Positions 34,553 to 43,687 are shown, numbered from the stretch's first letter. The stretch: 64,000 nt of DNA from Rhodalgimonas zhirmunskyi (GCA_030848925.1 JANFFA010000002.1:620001-684000), one strand, 5' to 3'. Translations and numbers: made by a program. Notes: generated by a model from the letters alone, not told the origin.

Positions 34553-34585
34553 AGATGAATCGTTCGTGCATGTTATTGAGGGTTT

Positions 34586-34738
34586 ACCGATTTCGTCTCG
34601 GTATGCGCCTTGGATCCGGCCCAGAAACGTGAAGCCACGCTTGTCCCTTAGCCAGCCACGCGTTCGGATCTACGGTGATAGGATAAAGCCGCCCGGATCA
34701 GGAGTGCCAGAGACTCCTTATCTGGGCGGCTCTTTTCT
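34586..34738 (+). ncRNA. Candidate FNR-dependent small RNA, about 150 nt
   Basis: Predicted from architecture only: FNR-type box, -10, no plausible protein, and a very strong hairpin (34687-34731) followed by TCTTTTCTTC. The stem joins AGCCGCCCGGAT to its partner, then AGGAGT to ACTCCT across a 7-base loop. The 3' half is antisense to the end of the DUF1801 gene. The start is estimated, not mapped. Confidence 0.4.
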
Positions 34739-35067
34739 TCGAACAGTACGGCACGACGCCCTTCAAAGCGCATGCTCTTCGGAGCGAGTGGGCGAAAATC
34801 TTCGATCAAGCTTGTGCGGCAATGCACGAAAAGCGCGGGTTCGCCGGTTTTGGTCATTCCCAGTCTGATCGTGCTGCCCGCGCCCGATGGGGTGAGGTAG
34901 GCTGGCTGGCCCCATCGTAAGGCCTCTTTCAAAGGGCCTATATCCGGACTCCCGTTGGCGATCTCGAATATCAGGCGGCGTATGCCGAACAAAATGTCTT
35001 GCGCGGACGTGGGGAAGCTGTCGAAGACCGCCGCGACCTCGGGCGTCATGTCGGGCGCGCAGTTCAT
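34648..35067 (-). CDS. DUF1801 (YdhG-like) family protein
   Basis: A 139-residue protein with the DUF1801 pattern: a helical start (TPEVAAVFDSFPTSAQDILFGIRRLIFE), EALRWGQPAYLT in the middle, IRLGM and VHCRTSLIEDF later, and a helical end LLIRAALSYHRR. Function unknown. It overlaps the AraC-type regulator by ATGA, so is co-translated with it. Its last 85 bases overlap, antisense, the candidate small RNA terminator. Confidence 0.82.
   Translation of the reverse strand: MNCAPDMTPEVAAVFDSFPTSAQDILFGIRRLIFEIANGSPDIGPLKEALRWGQPAYLTPSGAGSTIRLGMTKTGEPALFVHCRTSLIEDFRPLAPKSMRFEGRRAVLFEEKSRPDKESLALLIRAALSYHRRSERVAG
34687..34740 (+). terminator. Rho-independent terminator inside the DUF1801 gene, antisense
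   Basis: About 18 bp of nearly continuous stem (one mismatch) closes a 7-base loop and is followed by a T-rich tract on the plus strand. On the minus strand it sits before the DUF1801 stop codon, an odd place for that gene's own terminator. Confidence 0.6.
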
Positions 35068-35912
35068 GCCGGCTTCAACGGAAGGCAGATGTCGGTCACC
35101 AATTCCGCTGGCGGCACATCGCGTGGGGTGTTGTGATAATACTCGAACGCCGGTGCATCGGCCGGGTCGCGCCCCGATTCGGGAAGCCACGTGCCGTAGA
35201 GATGGTCATAGCCTCGGTGCAACTCTGCATAGGGCCCAGTGAACCGCAGTCTCGCCACCTCACCCTTGGGCAGATCTATCACCTCCATCCCGTCGGGCAA
35301 TTCCGCGCCGGAGGCCAGTTCGAATCCGGCATAGGACCGCAGGTCTTCGGCCGGCACTGACCCGGGATCGTCGAGATAGACCCCGATCATCGCCCGCACC
35401 TGCGGGAACAGGCCGCGCGCGCCGATTATGGCGCCTGCCTTCTCGAATGCGCGGCCCACCTCGATATAGGGCCCCTTGTGGGCGATGGCAGCAAGGTGGC
35501 GGGCGGGGGCAGGTTCGATCACGATCTCATACATCTCGGGCTCTCCATTGCGGTGCATAAGGGCGGGGTGGTCTTCCCGCCCGTTTTCACGAAAGGCACC
35601 CGGGGTCATGCCATAAGCCGCCTTGAAGGCGCGACCAAAGCTTTGCACCGAAGGATATCCGACCTTGGTCGCGATCTCTTCGATCGGCATCGCATCACGG
35701 GCCAGCCAACACGCCGCCCGGTTCAGCCGGATACGGCGGACGGCCTGCGCGCAGGTCTCGCCGGTCATGGCGCGAAAAACACGGTGCCAATGAAATCGGC
35801 TCATCGCCGCTACATCGGCCAGCGCATCCAGTGAAAGATCGGCGTCCGGATGTGCGTGGATATGCTCCAGCACGCGTAGCATCCGCTTCTCATAATCACC
35901 GCGCATCGGCAT
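35064..35912 (-). CDS. AraC-type regulator with GyrI-like effector domain
   Basis: A 282-residue transcription factor. Two helix-turn-helix motifs of the AraC family occupy about residues 5-100 (LSLDALADVAAMSRFHWHRVFRAMTG and IEEIATKVGYPSVQSFGRAFKAAYGMTPGAFR). A GyrI/SOUL-like small-molecule domain follows at about 125-282. This pairing is known from multidrug or organic-stress regulators such as Rob. GAAAGGACC precedes the start at 35912. Its target may be the overlapping DUF1801 gene and itself. Confidence 0.88.
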   Translation of the reverse strand: MPMRGDYEKRMLRVLEHIHAHPDADLSLDALADVAAMSRFHWHRVFRAMTGETCAQAVRRIRLNRAACWLARDAMPIEEIATKVGYPSVQSFGRAFKAAYGMTPGAFRENGREDHPALMHRNGEPEMYEIVIEPAPARHLAAIAHKGPYIEVGRAFEKAGAIIGARGLFPQVRAMIGVYLDDPGSVPAEDLRSYAGFELASGAELPDGMEVIDLPKGEVARLRFTGPYAELHRGYDHLYGTWLPESGRDPADAPAFEYYHNTPRDVPPAELVTDICLPLKPA

Positions 35913-35975
35913 GAAGGTCCTTTCGTGGGCCATTGGTGCCATGGGGGCGGTGAACAAATCTTGCCGACTTGGCCT

Positions 35976-36272
35976 TCAGGGCAGGAAAAGTCGCGACGCC
36001 GCGGATCCGAGCACGAGGATGTAGCCCGCATAAAGGCACAACTCGTCGAACCGACGCCAGATTGCCACCTCCCTCTCGCGGTTGCGGGTCAGTTCCTCGC
36101 CCACGCGATCGAGCGCGCGTTTGTCACCGCTTTCGCCGCGCCGCGCCACGATGTCACGCAGCCGTTGCAGCCGTTTTTTGCGTTTGTTCAGCGAAAGCAC
36201 AGGCACGGCCAGAACGGCTATGCCCGCGAAAGAAGCCGCATTCTGCCACCAAAGGATATGGTCCGGGGTCAT
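35976..36272 (-). CDS. Small membrane protein in an XRE cassette
   Basis: A 98-residue protein with two membrane segments (about 10-28 and 80-96) and a charged middle (KRKKRLQRLRDIVARRGES, then NREREVAIWRRFDEL). Not recognised. It follows the XRE regulator by 6 bp and is transcribed with it. Confidence 0.6.
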   Translation of the reverse strand: MTPDHILWWQNAASFAGIAVLAVPVLSLNKRKKRLQRLRDIVARRGESGDKRALDRVGEELTRNREREVAIWRRFDELCLYAGYILVLGSAASRLFLP

Positions 36273-36278
36273 GCCCCG

Positions 36279-36611
36279 TCAGCCCAGCATCGCCATCGAG
36301 ATGAAGTCGTTGTTGCGGGCATCTGCCGACTGGTCCTCGGGGACGAATTCGATCCGGGGCCGGGCGTTGCAGGCACGGGCATAGCGCACGATGGTTTCGG
36401 TCGAGGGGATCGGCCCGGTGGCGGATTCGACCTTGGAAATATGCGATTGGCTCAGGCCCGAGGCCTTCTGCACATCGGTCTGTGTCAACCCGGCGGATTT
36501 GCGAAGCGCGCGCAGCGCAGCGGCCAAATTGGCCTTGGCCTCGTGCTTGTCCATCTGCTCGGCCAAGCCGGGGCTGGCCTTCAGGATGCGCTCTCTCAGC
36601 TTTTCGCTCAT
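36279..36611 (-). CDS. XRE-family helix-turn-helix regulator
   Basis: A 110-residue protein with a Cro/C1-type domain at about residues 28-85 (LRALRKSAGLTQTDVQKASGLSQSHISKVES). GAGGAAACGAC precedes the ATG. It sits between an orphan protein (10 bp upstream) and a membrane protein (6 bp downstream), like the antitoxin-type middle gene of small autoregulated modules. The upstream AT-rich palindromes are possible binding sites. Confidence 0.85.
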   Translation of the reverse strand: MSEKLRERILKASPGLAEQMDKHEAKANLAAALRALRKSAGLTQTDVQKASGLSQSHISKVESATGPIPSTETIVRYARACNARPRIEFVPEDQSADARNNDFISMAMLG

Positions 36612-36620
36612 GTCGTTTCC

Positions 36621-37022
36621 TCAACTTTCCCAAGCGGGATTGATCAGCCCGCGGTGCTTGCGCACCAATTTGCGTGCGGCCTGACAACAGGCAGCCAGAT
36701 TGGCGCCTTGCGGGATCGGCCCGTGCATCATCGCGCCGGGCTGCTTTGCCGCCCCAGTTGCGGCCTGATGATCCAGCGAAACGATCAGCCGATGACTGCC
36801 GCAGCCCGGGATGGCCATCGCGAATACCTCGTAGCGCAGGTCATAGACACCGCAGCGTTCGTCGGCGTCAGGGTCGTTTTCGCAAAGCTCGGTGTCGAGC
36901 CGCAGAATGTTTTCGCGGCAGCTTTCGGATAAGCGCATGATCGCTTCGAAAATCTCATCCTCGAAATCCTCCGGCTCGTGCACCTCGCGGTTCACATATC
37001 GTGTATATATATCATGATGCAT
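36621..37022 (-). CDS. Orphan cysteine-rich protein heading the XRE cassette
   Basis: A 133-residue protein, not recognised and not obviously RelE or HigB. It is acidic at the start (EPEDFEDEIFEA), with six cysteines, including CENDPDADERCG and a CC pair near residue 111, then a basic end (RKLVRKHRGL). No ribosome site lies before the ATG at 37022, which is inside the AT-rich palindromic block; a leaderless message or a later start is possible. Position suggests control by the following XRE gene. Confidence 0.55.
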   Translation of the reverse strand: MHHDIYTRYVNREVHEPEDFEDEIFEAIMRLSESCRENILRLDTELCENDPDADERCGVYDLRYEVFAMAIPGCGSHRLIVSLDHQAATGAAKQPGAMMHGPIPQGANLAACCQAARKLVRKHRGLINPAWES

Positions 37023-37041
37023 ATTAATTCAAGTATATACT
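37003..37041. promoter_or_regulatory. AT-rich palindromic operator over the XRE cassette start
   Basis: AGTATATACT (37032-37041) is a perfect palindrome and its TATATAC half pairs with GTATATA at 37003-37009. The pair brackets the start codon of the first gene. This strongly AT-rich patch stands out from the surrounding GC-rich DNA and suits autoregulation by the XRE protein. Confidence 0.45.
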
Positions 37042-37125
37042 CCGGAAGTGCTGTAATGCCGAGGGTAGTTGCATCATGCGCCCCAATCAATATATGCCCC
37101 GGATAGGGCGATTAAGGGCGATGAG

Positions 37126-38088
37126 ATGACCAATTACCTCGACTTCGAAAGACCGCTGGCCGAAATCGAAGGCAAGGCCGAAGAGTTGCGCGCGATGGCG
37201 CGGGCGAATGAGGAGATGGATATCGAAACCGAGGCGGCCGCGCTCGACAAGAAAGCGCGCGAACTGCTGGTCGATCTCTATTCCAAGCTGACGCCTTGGC
37301 GGAAGTGCCAGGTGGCACGCCATCCCCAGCGCCCGCATTGCCGCGATTACATCGCAGCGCTCTTTACCGAATACACGCCACTGGCCGGGGATCGCAACTT
37401 TGCCGACGATCACGCCGTGATGGGCGGTTTGGCCCGGTTCGAGGATCAGCCCGTCGTCGTCATCGGCCATGAGAAGGGCCACGACACAAAGTCGCGCATT
37501 CTGCACAATTTCGGCATGGCGCGGCCCGAAGGCTATCGCAAGGCCGTGCGCTTGATGGAACTGGCCGACAAGTTCGGCCTGCCGGTGATCACGCTGGTCG
37601 ACACCGCCGGGGCCTATCCCGGCAAAGGCGCGGAAGAGCGTGGCCAGTCCGAGGCGATCGCCCGCAGCACAGAAAAATGTCTTCAAATCGGCGTGCCGCT
37701 GATTTCGATCATCATCGGCGAGGGCGGCTCGGGCGGGGCTGTGGCCTTTGCGACCGCGGATCGCGTCGCCATGCTTGAACACTCGATCTATTCGGTGATT
37801 TCGCCCGAAGGCTGCGCTTCGATCCTGTGGAAAGATGCCGAGAAGATGCGCGAAGCCGCCGAGGCGCTTCGCCTGACGGCACAGGATCTGGCGGAACTGG
37901 GCGTGAACGATCGCGTCATTCCCGAACCGATGGGTGGCGCACATCGTGATCCGCAGGCTGCGATCAAAGCCGTGGGCGCGGCGCTGGGCGGTATGCTGGC
38001 CGAGCTTGAGGGCAAATCGGCCAAGAAGCTGATCAAGGATCGGCGGAAGAAATTCCTCGATCTTGGGTCCAAGGGCCTCGCTGCCTGA
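37126..38088 (+). CDS. accA: Acetyl-CoA carboxylase carboxyltransferase subunit alpha
   Basis: A 320-residue AccA of usual length. An N-terminal helix ([19 protein letters not shown]) precedes the crotonase-like core with [62 protein letters not shown], which forms the oxyanion hole and carboxybiotin site. With AccD it moves carboxyl from biotin to acetyl-CoA, starting fatty acid synthesis. AAGGGCG precedes the ATG at 37126. accD and accBC are elsewhere. Confidence 0.96.
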   Translation: MTNYLDFERPLAEIEGKAEELRAMARANEEMDIETEAAALDKKARELLVDLYSKLTPWRKCQVARHPQRPHCRDYIAALFTEYTPLAGDRNFADDHAVMGGLARFEDQPVVVIGHEKGHDTKSRILHNFGMARPEGYRKAVRLMELADKFGLPVITLVDTAGAYPGKGAEERGQSEAIARSTEKCLQIGVPLISIIIGEGGSGGAVAFATADRVAMLEHSIYSVISPEGCASILWKDAEKMREAAEALRLTAQDLAELGVNDRVIPEPMGGAHRDPQAAIKAVGAALGGMLAELEGKSAKKLIKDRRKKFLDLGSKGLAA

Positions 38089-38183
38089 CGGGTATTGCAT
38101 ACTACGGCACACTGATTTCCTCTTTCCCTTGGGGCAGGGCATGCGCTAAACGCTTTGCGACCGTTCAGCCGCAGGAGAGCCCC

Positions 38184-39692
38184 ATGGCCCGGATTACCGA
38201 GGAACACCTGATCGAGAGCATCGCCGAGGCGTTGCAATTCATTTCCTACTATCATCCGGCCGATTTCATCGAGGCCATGACCCGCGCGTGGGAGCGCGAG
38301 CAAAACCCCGGCGCCAAAGCGGCGATGGCACAGATCCTCGTCAATTCGCGCATGTGCGCCATGGGCCACCGCCCGATTTGTCAGGACACCGGTGCCGCGA
38401 ACATTCACGTGCGTATCGGCGTCGAGGCCCCGATCGCGTTCAAACGCTCATTGCAGGAAATCTGTGACGAAGGCACGCGGCAGGGCTATTTGCGCGACAC
38501 CAACCCGCTGCGCGCTTCTGTTGTGGTCGATCCCTTCGATACACGGAAAAACTCGGGCGATAACACGCCTTGCATGTTGAGTGTCGAGATGGTCGCGGGT
38601 GACAAGATCGACGTCGAAGTCGCGGCCAAGGGCGGCGGGTCCGAGAACAAGTCGAAATTCACCACCCTGAATCCGTCGGGCAATGTGGCGGATTGGGTCG
38701 TCGAAACCGTCGAAGGTCTTGGCGCGGGCTGGTGCCCGCCGGGTATCCTCGGCATCGGTGTGGGCGGCAATGCCGACCGGGTAATGGCGCTGGCCAAGCA
38801 GGCGCTGAACGAACCGATCGACATGCAGGATCTGCTGCGCCGTGGTCCGCAGAACGCGACCGAAGAGCTGCGTGTGGAGATCTATGAACGGGTCAATGCG
38901 CTGGGCATCGGTGCGCAGGGCCTTGGCGGTGTGACGACCGTGCTGGACGTGAAAGTGGCAAGCTGGCCGACCCATGCGGCGTCGCTCCCGGTCGGGCTGA
39001 TCCCCAACTGCGCTGCGACGCGCCACGCGCATTTTTCATTGGATGGATCTGGACCTGCGGTGTTTACGCCGCCGTCGATGGATGTCTATCCCGATATTCT
39101 GCTTGATGCCGCCGGGGCGCAGGCGACGAAACTGGACCTCGACAACCTGACGGATGATGTTGTGGCCTCTCTCACCCCGGGTCAAACGCTGCTTCTGTCC
39201 GGCACGCTCTATACCGGGCGCGATGCGGCGCATAAGCGGATGATCGACATGCTGGATCGTGGTGAGGAGCTGCCCGTCGACCTGAAGGGCAAGGCGATTT
39301 ATTACGTCGGCCCGGTCGACGCCGTGGGCGACGAGGCCATCGGCCCCGCAGGCCCCACCACATCGACCCGGATGGACAAGTTTACCGACCGAATTCTGGC
39401 TGATACCGGCCTGAAGGTGATGGTCGGCAAGGCCGAGCGCGGGCCTGTGGCGCTGGAAGCGATCGCCCGGCACAAGGCGGCCTACCTGATCGCCGTTGGC
39501 GGTGCGGCCTATCTTGTCTCGAAGGCGATCAAGGCGGCGAAGCCGGTGGCGTTCGAGGATCTGGGCATGGAAGCGATCTATGAGTTGAAGGTCGAGGATA
39601 TGCCGGTGACGGTGGCCGTGGATACGGACGGGAATTCGATCCACAAGAGCGGCCCGGCAGAGTGGAAGAAGAAGTTGGCCGAGCCGGCCTGA
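38184..39692 (+). CDS. Class I fumarate hydratase (4Fe-4S)
   Basis: A 502-residue iron-sulfur fumarase with alpha (about 1-280) and beta (about 320-490) domains fused. Cluster cysteines are C66 (PICQDTG), C184 (GWCPPG) and a third in LIPNCAATRH. It interconverts fumarate and malate in the citric acid cycle; the cluster makes it sensitive to oxygen radicals. It is 95 bp after accA, same direction, with GCAGGAGAGCC upstream. A 96-bp gap suggests a possible own promoter. Confidence 0.95.
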   Translation: MARITEEHLIESIAEALQFISYYHPADFIEAMTRAWEREQNPGAKAAMAQILVNSRMCAMGHRPICQDTGAANIHVRIGVEAPIAFKRSLQEICDEGTRQGYLRDTNPLRASVVVDPFDTRKNSGDNTPCMLSVEMVAGDKIDVEVAAKGGGSENKSKFTTLNPSGNVADWVVETVEGLGAGWCPPGILGIGVGGNADRVMALAKQALNEPIDMQDLLRRGPQNATEELRVEIYERVNALGIGAQGLGGVTTVLDVKVASWPTHAASLPVGLIPNCAATRHAHFSLDGSGPAVFTPPSMDVYPDILLDAAGAQATKLDLDNLTDDVVASLTPGQTLLLSGTLYTGRDAAHKRMIDMLDRGEELPVDLKGKAIYYVGPVDAVGDEAIGPAGPTTSTRMDKFTDRILADTGLKVMVGKAERGPVALEAIARHKAAYLIAVGGAAYLVSKAIKAAKPVAFEDLGMEAIYELKVEDMPVTVAVDTDGNSIHKSGPAEWKKKLAEPA

Positions 39693-39845
39693 GTTCGGCG
39701 CCCCCTCGGCCAACCACACAATAGGAAACACGTCAGAGATGACATTTCATTTTTGACGTGTTGGCCCGTTTGTCCGATGTTTCTGCTGAGTAATGTTCAG
39801 GTGTGGGACTGGTGCTGACGAAATGGCGATAGGCTGAGCCTTCAG

Positions 39846-40622
39846 TCAGGCCAGCGCTGCCCTCATCTCGGCATGGACCGCGCGCGAAGCGGCAAGCACT
39901 CCGGCCACTTTGGGGCGGGCGTTGTTGAAGCGCAGCGGCGCACCGTAGCGATCAGTTACCACCGCGCCCGCTTCCGCCATGATCAGCGCGCCTGCGGCGA
40001 TATCCCATTCCCAGCTGTCGCGAAGCGTGATCATCGCGTCATAACGCCCTTCGGCCACAAGGCAGAGCCGATAGGCCAACGACGGGCGGTAAACCCGGTC
40101 GATATCCGGGACCACGCCACCTTTCCAGAAGCGCGGTTGCAGTACCGGCTTGGCCGCGAGCACCGTCGCGCGATCCAGCCCCGGTTTCAAAGCCGTTTTG
40201 ATAGGGGTGCCGTTCAGTTTCGCGCCACCGCCATACGTTGCCGTATACAGCTTGTCGAGCAGGGGCAGATAGACCACCCCGGCCTGCACGAGACCGTTCC
40301 GAACGACCGCAAGCGCATGCGCGAACGTGCGGCCGCCTTCCATGAAGCTGCGCGTTCCATCGAGCGGATCAATCACGAAGACCGTTTCGGCCTCAAGGCG
40401 CGCCTCGTTGTCCTCGCTTTCCTCGGACAGCCAGCCATAATCGGGCCGCGCTGCGCGCAGCCGTTCCTCGAGCATCCGGTTTACAGCCAGATCGCATTCC
40501 GTTACCGGCCCGGCGTTATCGGGCTTCTCCCAGCTTTGCGCCGTCGCACCCGAGTAGGTGCGCGCGATCCGGCCCGCTTCCTGCGCGGCCTCGACTAACA
40601 GGGCAAGATCAGTTTCCGGCAA
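39846..40622 (-). CDS. Inositol monophosphatase family protein, CysQ/HisN-like
   Basis: A 258-residue metal-dependent phosphatase. Two-metal ligands are in WLSEESE (E67-E68), VIDPLDGT (D85 and D88) and DSWEWDIAAG. It may hydrolyse 3',5'-adenosine bisphosphate, inositol phosphate or histidinol phosphate. A TTG start at 40622 lies 8 bases after GAGGGG and overlaps the end of the TldD/PmbA gene by 14 bp, so translation is coupled. Confidence 0.87.
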   Translation of the reverse strand: MPETDLALLVEAAQEAGRIARTYSGATAQSWEKPDNAGPVTECDLAVNRMLEERLRAARPDYGWLSEESEDNEARLEAETVFVIDPLDGTRSFMEGGRTFAHALAVVRNGLVQAGVVYLPLLDKLYTATYGGGAKLNGTPIKTALKPGLDRATVLAAKPVLQPRFWKGGVVPDIDRVYRPSLAYRLCLVAEGRYDAMITLRDSWEWDIAAGALIMAEAGAVVTDRYGAPLRFNNARPKVAGVLAASRAVHAEMRAALA

Positions 40623-41961
40623 GCGTCATCCCCTCGACCAGGATCGAGGGCACCACCCGCGAAAGCCATGGCCGCGCGTCATTTGCGGGCGTCATGGCGA
40701 GGAACATCTCGCGCAGGTTCCCCGCGATCGTGCATTCGTTGACGGGATAGGCAATCTCGCCGTTTTCGATCCAGAAACCCGACGCGCCACGCGAATAATC
40801 CCCCGTGGTGGGGTTGATCGTTGTCCCGATCATCGAGGTCACCAAAAGCCCGGTGCCGATCTCGGCCATCAGATCCTCGCGGGTCTTTTCGCCTTGGGTC
40901 AGCGCCACGTTCCACGTGCTGGGCGAGGGACCCGCGCCGGCTCCCCGCGCGGCGTTTCCGGTGCTCTCCATCCCCAGCTTGCGGGCATTGGCCAGGTCGA
41001 GCGTCCAGCCCGTCAGCACACCCTTGTCGACAACCGCACGTTGGCGTGTCGGCAACCCTTCGGCATCGAACGGACGAGAGCCGGTTGCGCGGGGGCGGTG
41101 CGGATCTTCGATCACCGAAAGCCCCTCGGGAAGGATCCGCTCGCCCAAAGCATCGCGAAGGAAGGACGATCCGCGCGCCACCATCGCGCCGTTCACCGCA
41201 GAAAGCAGATGCCCCACAAGCGAGGACGAGACGCGTTCGTCATAGATCACCGGAAAAGCGCCGGTTGGCGGCTTGCGCGCGCCCAGCGCGGCAACGGCGC
41301 GTTCGCCAGCGCATCGACCAATATCTTCGGCACTGCGCAGGTCGGATTGGAAAATCCGGCTATCACCATCGTGATCGCGCTCCATCCCAAGGCCCTCACC
41401 CGCAATCGCGACAGCATAAAGCGACCGGTCCGAGCGGGCATACCCACCCGAGAAGCCGTTCGTTGCCGCCAGCCAGACAGTGCGGCGCGAATATCCGGCG
41501 GAAGCCGATTGCACTTGGCTCACACCGGCTACGGCGAGCGTGGCGGCTTCAGCGCGACGGGCATCCTCTTCCAGCGCGATTGGAGCAGGCTCTGGCGTGG
41601 GGTCGCAGAGTTCAAGTGAATCCGCATCCCAATCGGTGACAAGCTGTTCGGGGTCGGCAAGGCCGATATAGGGATCTTCCGGCGCCTCGCGCGCCATGGC
41701 GACGGCGCGCTCGGCCATCGCATAAAGGGTTTCGGGCCGGGTATCAGAGGAAGACACGACAGCCTGCCGTTTCCCGACGAACACCCGCAGCCCAAGGTCC
41801 GTCCCCTCGCTGCGCTCGGCCTGTTCCAGCGTGCCGCCACGCACGTCGATGGCGATCGAGGTGCCGGACAGGGCCATGGCGTCCGCTGCGTCGGCACCCG
41901 CGCGGCGTGCGGCGACAAGGGCGGCGTTGGCCAAGGGTTCAAGCTCTCTGGGGTCGGACAT
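40609..41961 (-). CDS. TldD/PmbA family metalloprotease subunit
   Basis: A 450-residue protein of the PmbA half of the TldD/TldE family. An N-terminal alpha-beta region is followed by a long beta-sandwich; typical late blocks are PPTGAFPVIYDERVSSSLVGHLLSAVNG, FLRDALGERILPEGLSV, GTTINPTTGDYSRGASGFWIENGEIAYPVNECTIAGN. PmbA lacks the TldD HExxxH site and works as its partner in peptide trimming (microcins, CcdA). No tldD is near. GAAGGAGAGCG precedes the ATG at 41961. Confidence 0.9.
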   Translation of the reverse strand: MSDPRELEPLANAALVAARRAGADAADAMALSGTSIAIDVRGGTLEQAERSEGTDLGLRVFVGKRQAVVSSSDTRPETLYAMAERAVAMAREAPEDPYIGLADPEQLVTDWDADSLELCDPTPEPAPIALEEDARRAEAATLAVAGVSQVQSASAGYSRRTVWLAATNGFSGGYARSDRSLYAVAIAGEGLGMERDHDGDSRIFQSDLRSAEDIGRCAGERAVAALGARKPPTGAFPVIYDERVSSSLVGHLLSAVNGAMVARGSSFLRDALGERILPEGLSVIEDPHRPRATGSRPFDAEGLPTRQRAVVDKGVLTGWTLDLANARKLGMESTGNAARGAGAGPSPSTWNVALTQGEKTREDLMAEIGTGLLVTSMIGTTINPTTGDYSRGASGFWIENGEIAYPVNECTIAGNLREMFLAMTPANDARPWLSRVVPSILVEGMTLAGN

Positions 41962-42033
41962 GCACGCTCTCCTTCGGTTCGCTGTTGAGGTAGACCTCAA
42001 GTCGCAGCGGTGCAAGGGTCAGGCGGAACGGAA

Positions 42034-42062
42034 AAGGGCCGGCGCGCATAGCACCGGCCCTT
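42034..42062 (-). terminator. Terminator of the first DUF2125 gene
   Basis: AAGGGCCGG (42034-42042) pairs with CCGGCCCTT (42054-42062); the minus-strand read-out is followed by TTCCGTT. Confidence 0.8.
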
Positions 42063-42082
42063 AGGTCATCGATATAGCGGGC

Positions 42083-43600
42083 TTATCTCAGCCGCTGGCC
42101 ATTCGCCGAAACGGACCCATCGGGCTTGATCTCGATCGTCGAGGTCAGCACGTCATCGCCCTCGCCGGGTTTCAGGATCATGCCGCTCATCATCCGCGCG
42201 CCCATGGCGTCTTCCTGACTCATCAGGCCAAGGCCGACAAGCTTGTCGATCAACGCGTTTGCGCCGGTCAGGGTCAGGTTCACAAGACCTTCGTTCACGG
42301 GGATGTCGGACATCATGATGTCAGGCATTCCCTTGAAGCTTATGGTCGCGTCGCCATTCAACGACGCGCCTGCCGCAGCAAGCAGCAATTCCGAAACATT
42401 CACGTTGACCGGAAGCGCAGGCATGCCCTGAGGTCCACCTTCGTCCATCATTTTCTGGATGTTGAGCAGGTCGAAGTTGAGTATCATCGTGCCATCGGCC
42501 CGAAGGGCGAAGTTGGCCGGATCACGCGGCAGGCCCTGACCCGGATCAAACAGGTTCCAGATTTCGTCATTCATGGTGAAATCCTTGAGCACCACCGTCA
42601 GGTTCATCGGTTGTGCCTCATCCGACTGCAGCAGCGGGACGCCAAGGCCCATTTCGACACCGTCGCCACGCATGCCGATCGGGAAGGGAATTTCCGCGCT
42701 TTCGATGTTGAATCCAAAGTTGCCGGTCGTGCCGCCGTAAGACAGGCCATCCGCCGAAAGCTTGGCAAAGAGGTCGTAGTCCTCAACCGAGGAAAGCTGG
42801 TTCATCTTGCCATCGGCCCCCATGTCCATCATCTGAGATGATGTGACAGAGGCGGCCTTGTACTGCATGTCGATGCCAAGCCGCCCGTCACGCAATTGGT
42901 CCTGCGAGGCAAGCCAATTGATACCCTCGGAAGGCAGGATCATCTTGGTGACGGCCGTTGTTGGGCCTGAATTGCTGTCCGCCTGCACCTTGCCGCCTTC
43001 TTCGCCCGGAATGGCCAGAGTATAGAACATGCTATACCCCTGCATCTCGTTCGTAGACGTCACATTGATGCTGTCGGAACCGTATTCCGCCACGCTATTC
43101 ACCTTTCCGGCGAGCATTTTCAGCGTCGCCGTGGCGTTGTCTGCGGGCTGACCATCGACCGTGAGGGATTTCAGGGTGAACGTCATGCCCTGATGCGCCC
43201 AATCGGTGACAGTCCGCGAGGGATCGCCGGTCATCACGGCGGTCTGACCCATCAACTCGCCCTCGAGCGTGGCATCGAACTTGCCTTCGCCCTCCGCTTC
43301 GCCACCAAGGGTAACGGTGTAGGGCGTGGGATAGATCACGTTCACGGCACCGCCCTGACCGGGCTCTAGCCGCGGTCCGGGAAGGGTGATGTAACCCTTC
43401 ACTTTGGGAAAATCGATCTGGATGCTCATCGTGCCGATCTGCAGCGCATCGCCATCAGGCGTCGCTTCGGCGCTGACAGGAAGTCCCATCGCCTTGATCT
43501 GGGCTTGCCAGCCTTTCCAGGCCTCGTCAGGCGTGAGGGCAAGCGCAGGGGCACCTGCTAGAATGGCGCAGATTGCCGTGCTGCGAAAAAGAAGCGACAT
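42083..43600 (-). CDS. DUF2125 secreted protein, paralogue A
   Basis: A 505-residue exported protein (signal MSLLFRSTAICAILAGAPALA) of unknown function. The mature part begins LTPDEAWKGWQAQIKAMG and has many beta-rich Thr/Gly/Asp segments. The C-terminal block PGEGDDVLTSTIEIKPDGSV is closely matched by the neighbour, which is a tandem paralogue. GGGAGGA precedes the ATG at 43600. Export to periplasm or outer membrane is inferred from the signal peptide. Confidence 0.85.
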   Translation of the reverse strand: MSLLFRSTAICAILAGAPALALTPDEAWKGWQAQIKAMGLPVSAEATPDGDALQIGTMSIQIDFPKVKGYITLPGPRLEPGQGGAVNVIYPTPYTVTLGGEAEGEGKFDATLEGELMGQTAVMTGDPSRTVTDWAHQGMTFTLKSLTVDGQPADNATATLKMLAGKVNSVAEYGSDSINVTSTNEMQGYSMFYTLAIPGEEGGKVQADSNSGPTTAVTKMILPSEGINWLASQDQLRDGRLGIDMQYKAASVTSSQMMDMGADGKMNQLSSVEDYDLFAKLSADGLSYGGTTGNFGFNIESAEIPFPIGMRGDGVEMGLGVPLLQSDEAQPMNLTVVLKDFTMNDEIWNLFDPGQGLPRDPANFALRADGTMILNFDLLNIQKMMDEGGPQGMPALPVNVNVSELLLAAAGASLNGDATISFKGMPDIMMSDIPVNEGLVNLTLTGANALIDKLVGLGLMSQEDAMGARMMSGMILKPGEGDDVLTSTIEIKPDGSVSANGQRLR

Positions 43601-43664
43601 AAGGGGGTTCCTCCCGAAAACTATCAACGCTTCGGATGCTATCCCGGTGTATGGCAAAGGAAAA

Positions 43665-43687
43665 GGGCCGCACCCTTGGTGCGACCC
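43665..43687 (-). terminator. Terminator of the second DUF2125 gene
   Basis: GGGCCGCACC (43665-43674) and GGTGCGACCC (43678-43687) form a 10-bp stem with one G-U pair in minus-strand RNA and a 3-base loop, then TTTTCCTTT. Confidence 0.75.

Noticed and set aside
34566..34868. 100-codon plus-strand frame after the FNR box
   Set aside because: No ribosome site, no family, and it would read through the strong terminator; the small RNA reading fits better.
36279..37022. Reading the orphan-XRE pair as a HigB/HigA toxin-antitoxin system
   Set aside because: The orphan lacks RelE/HigB motifs; kept as an unnamed cassette instead.
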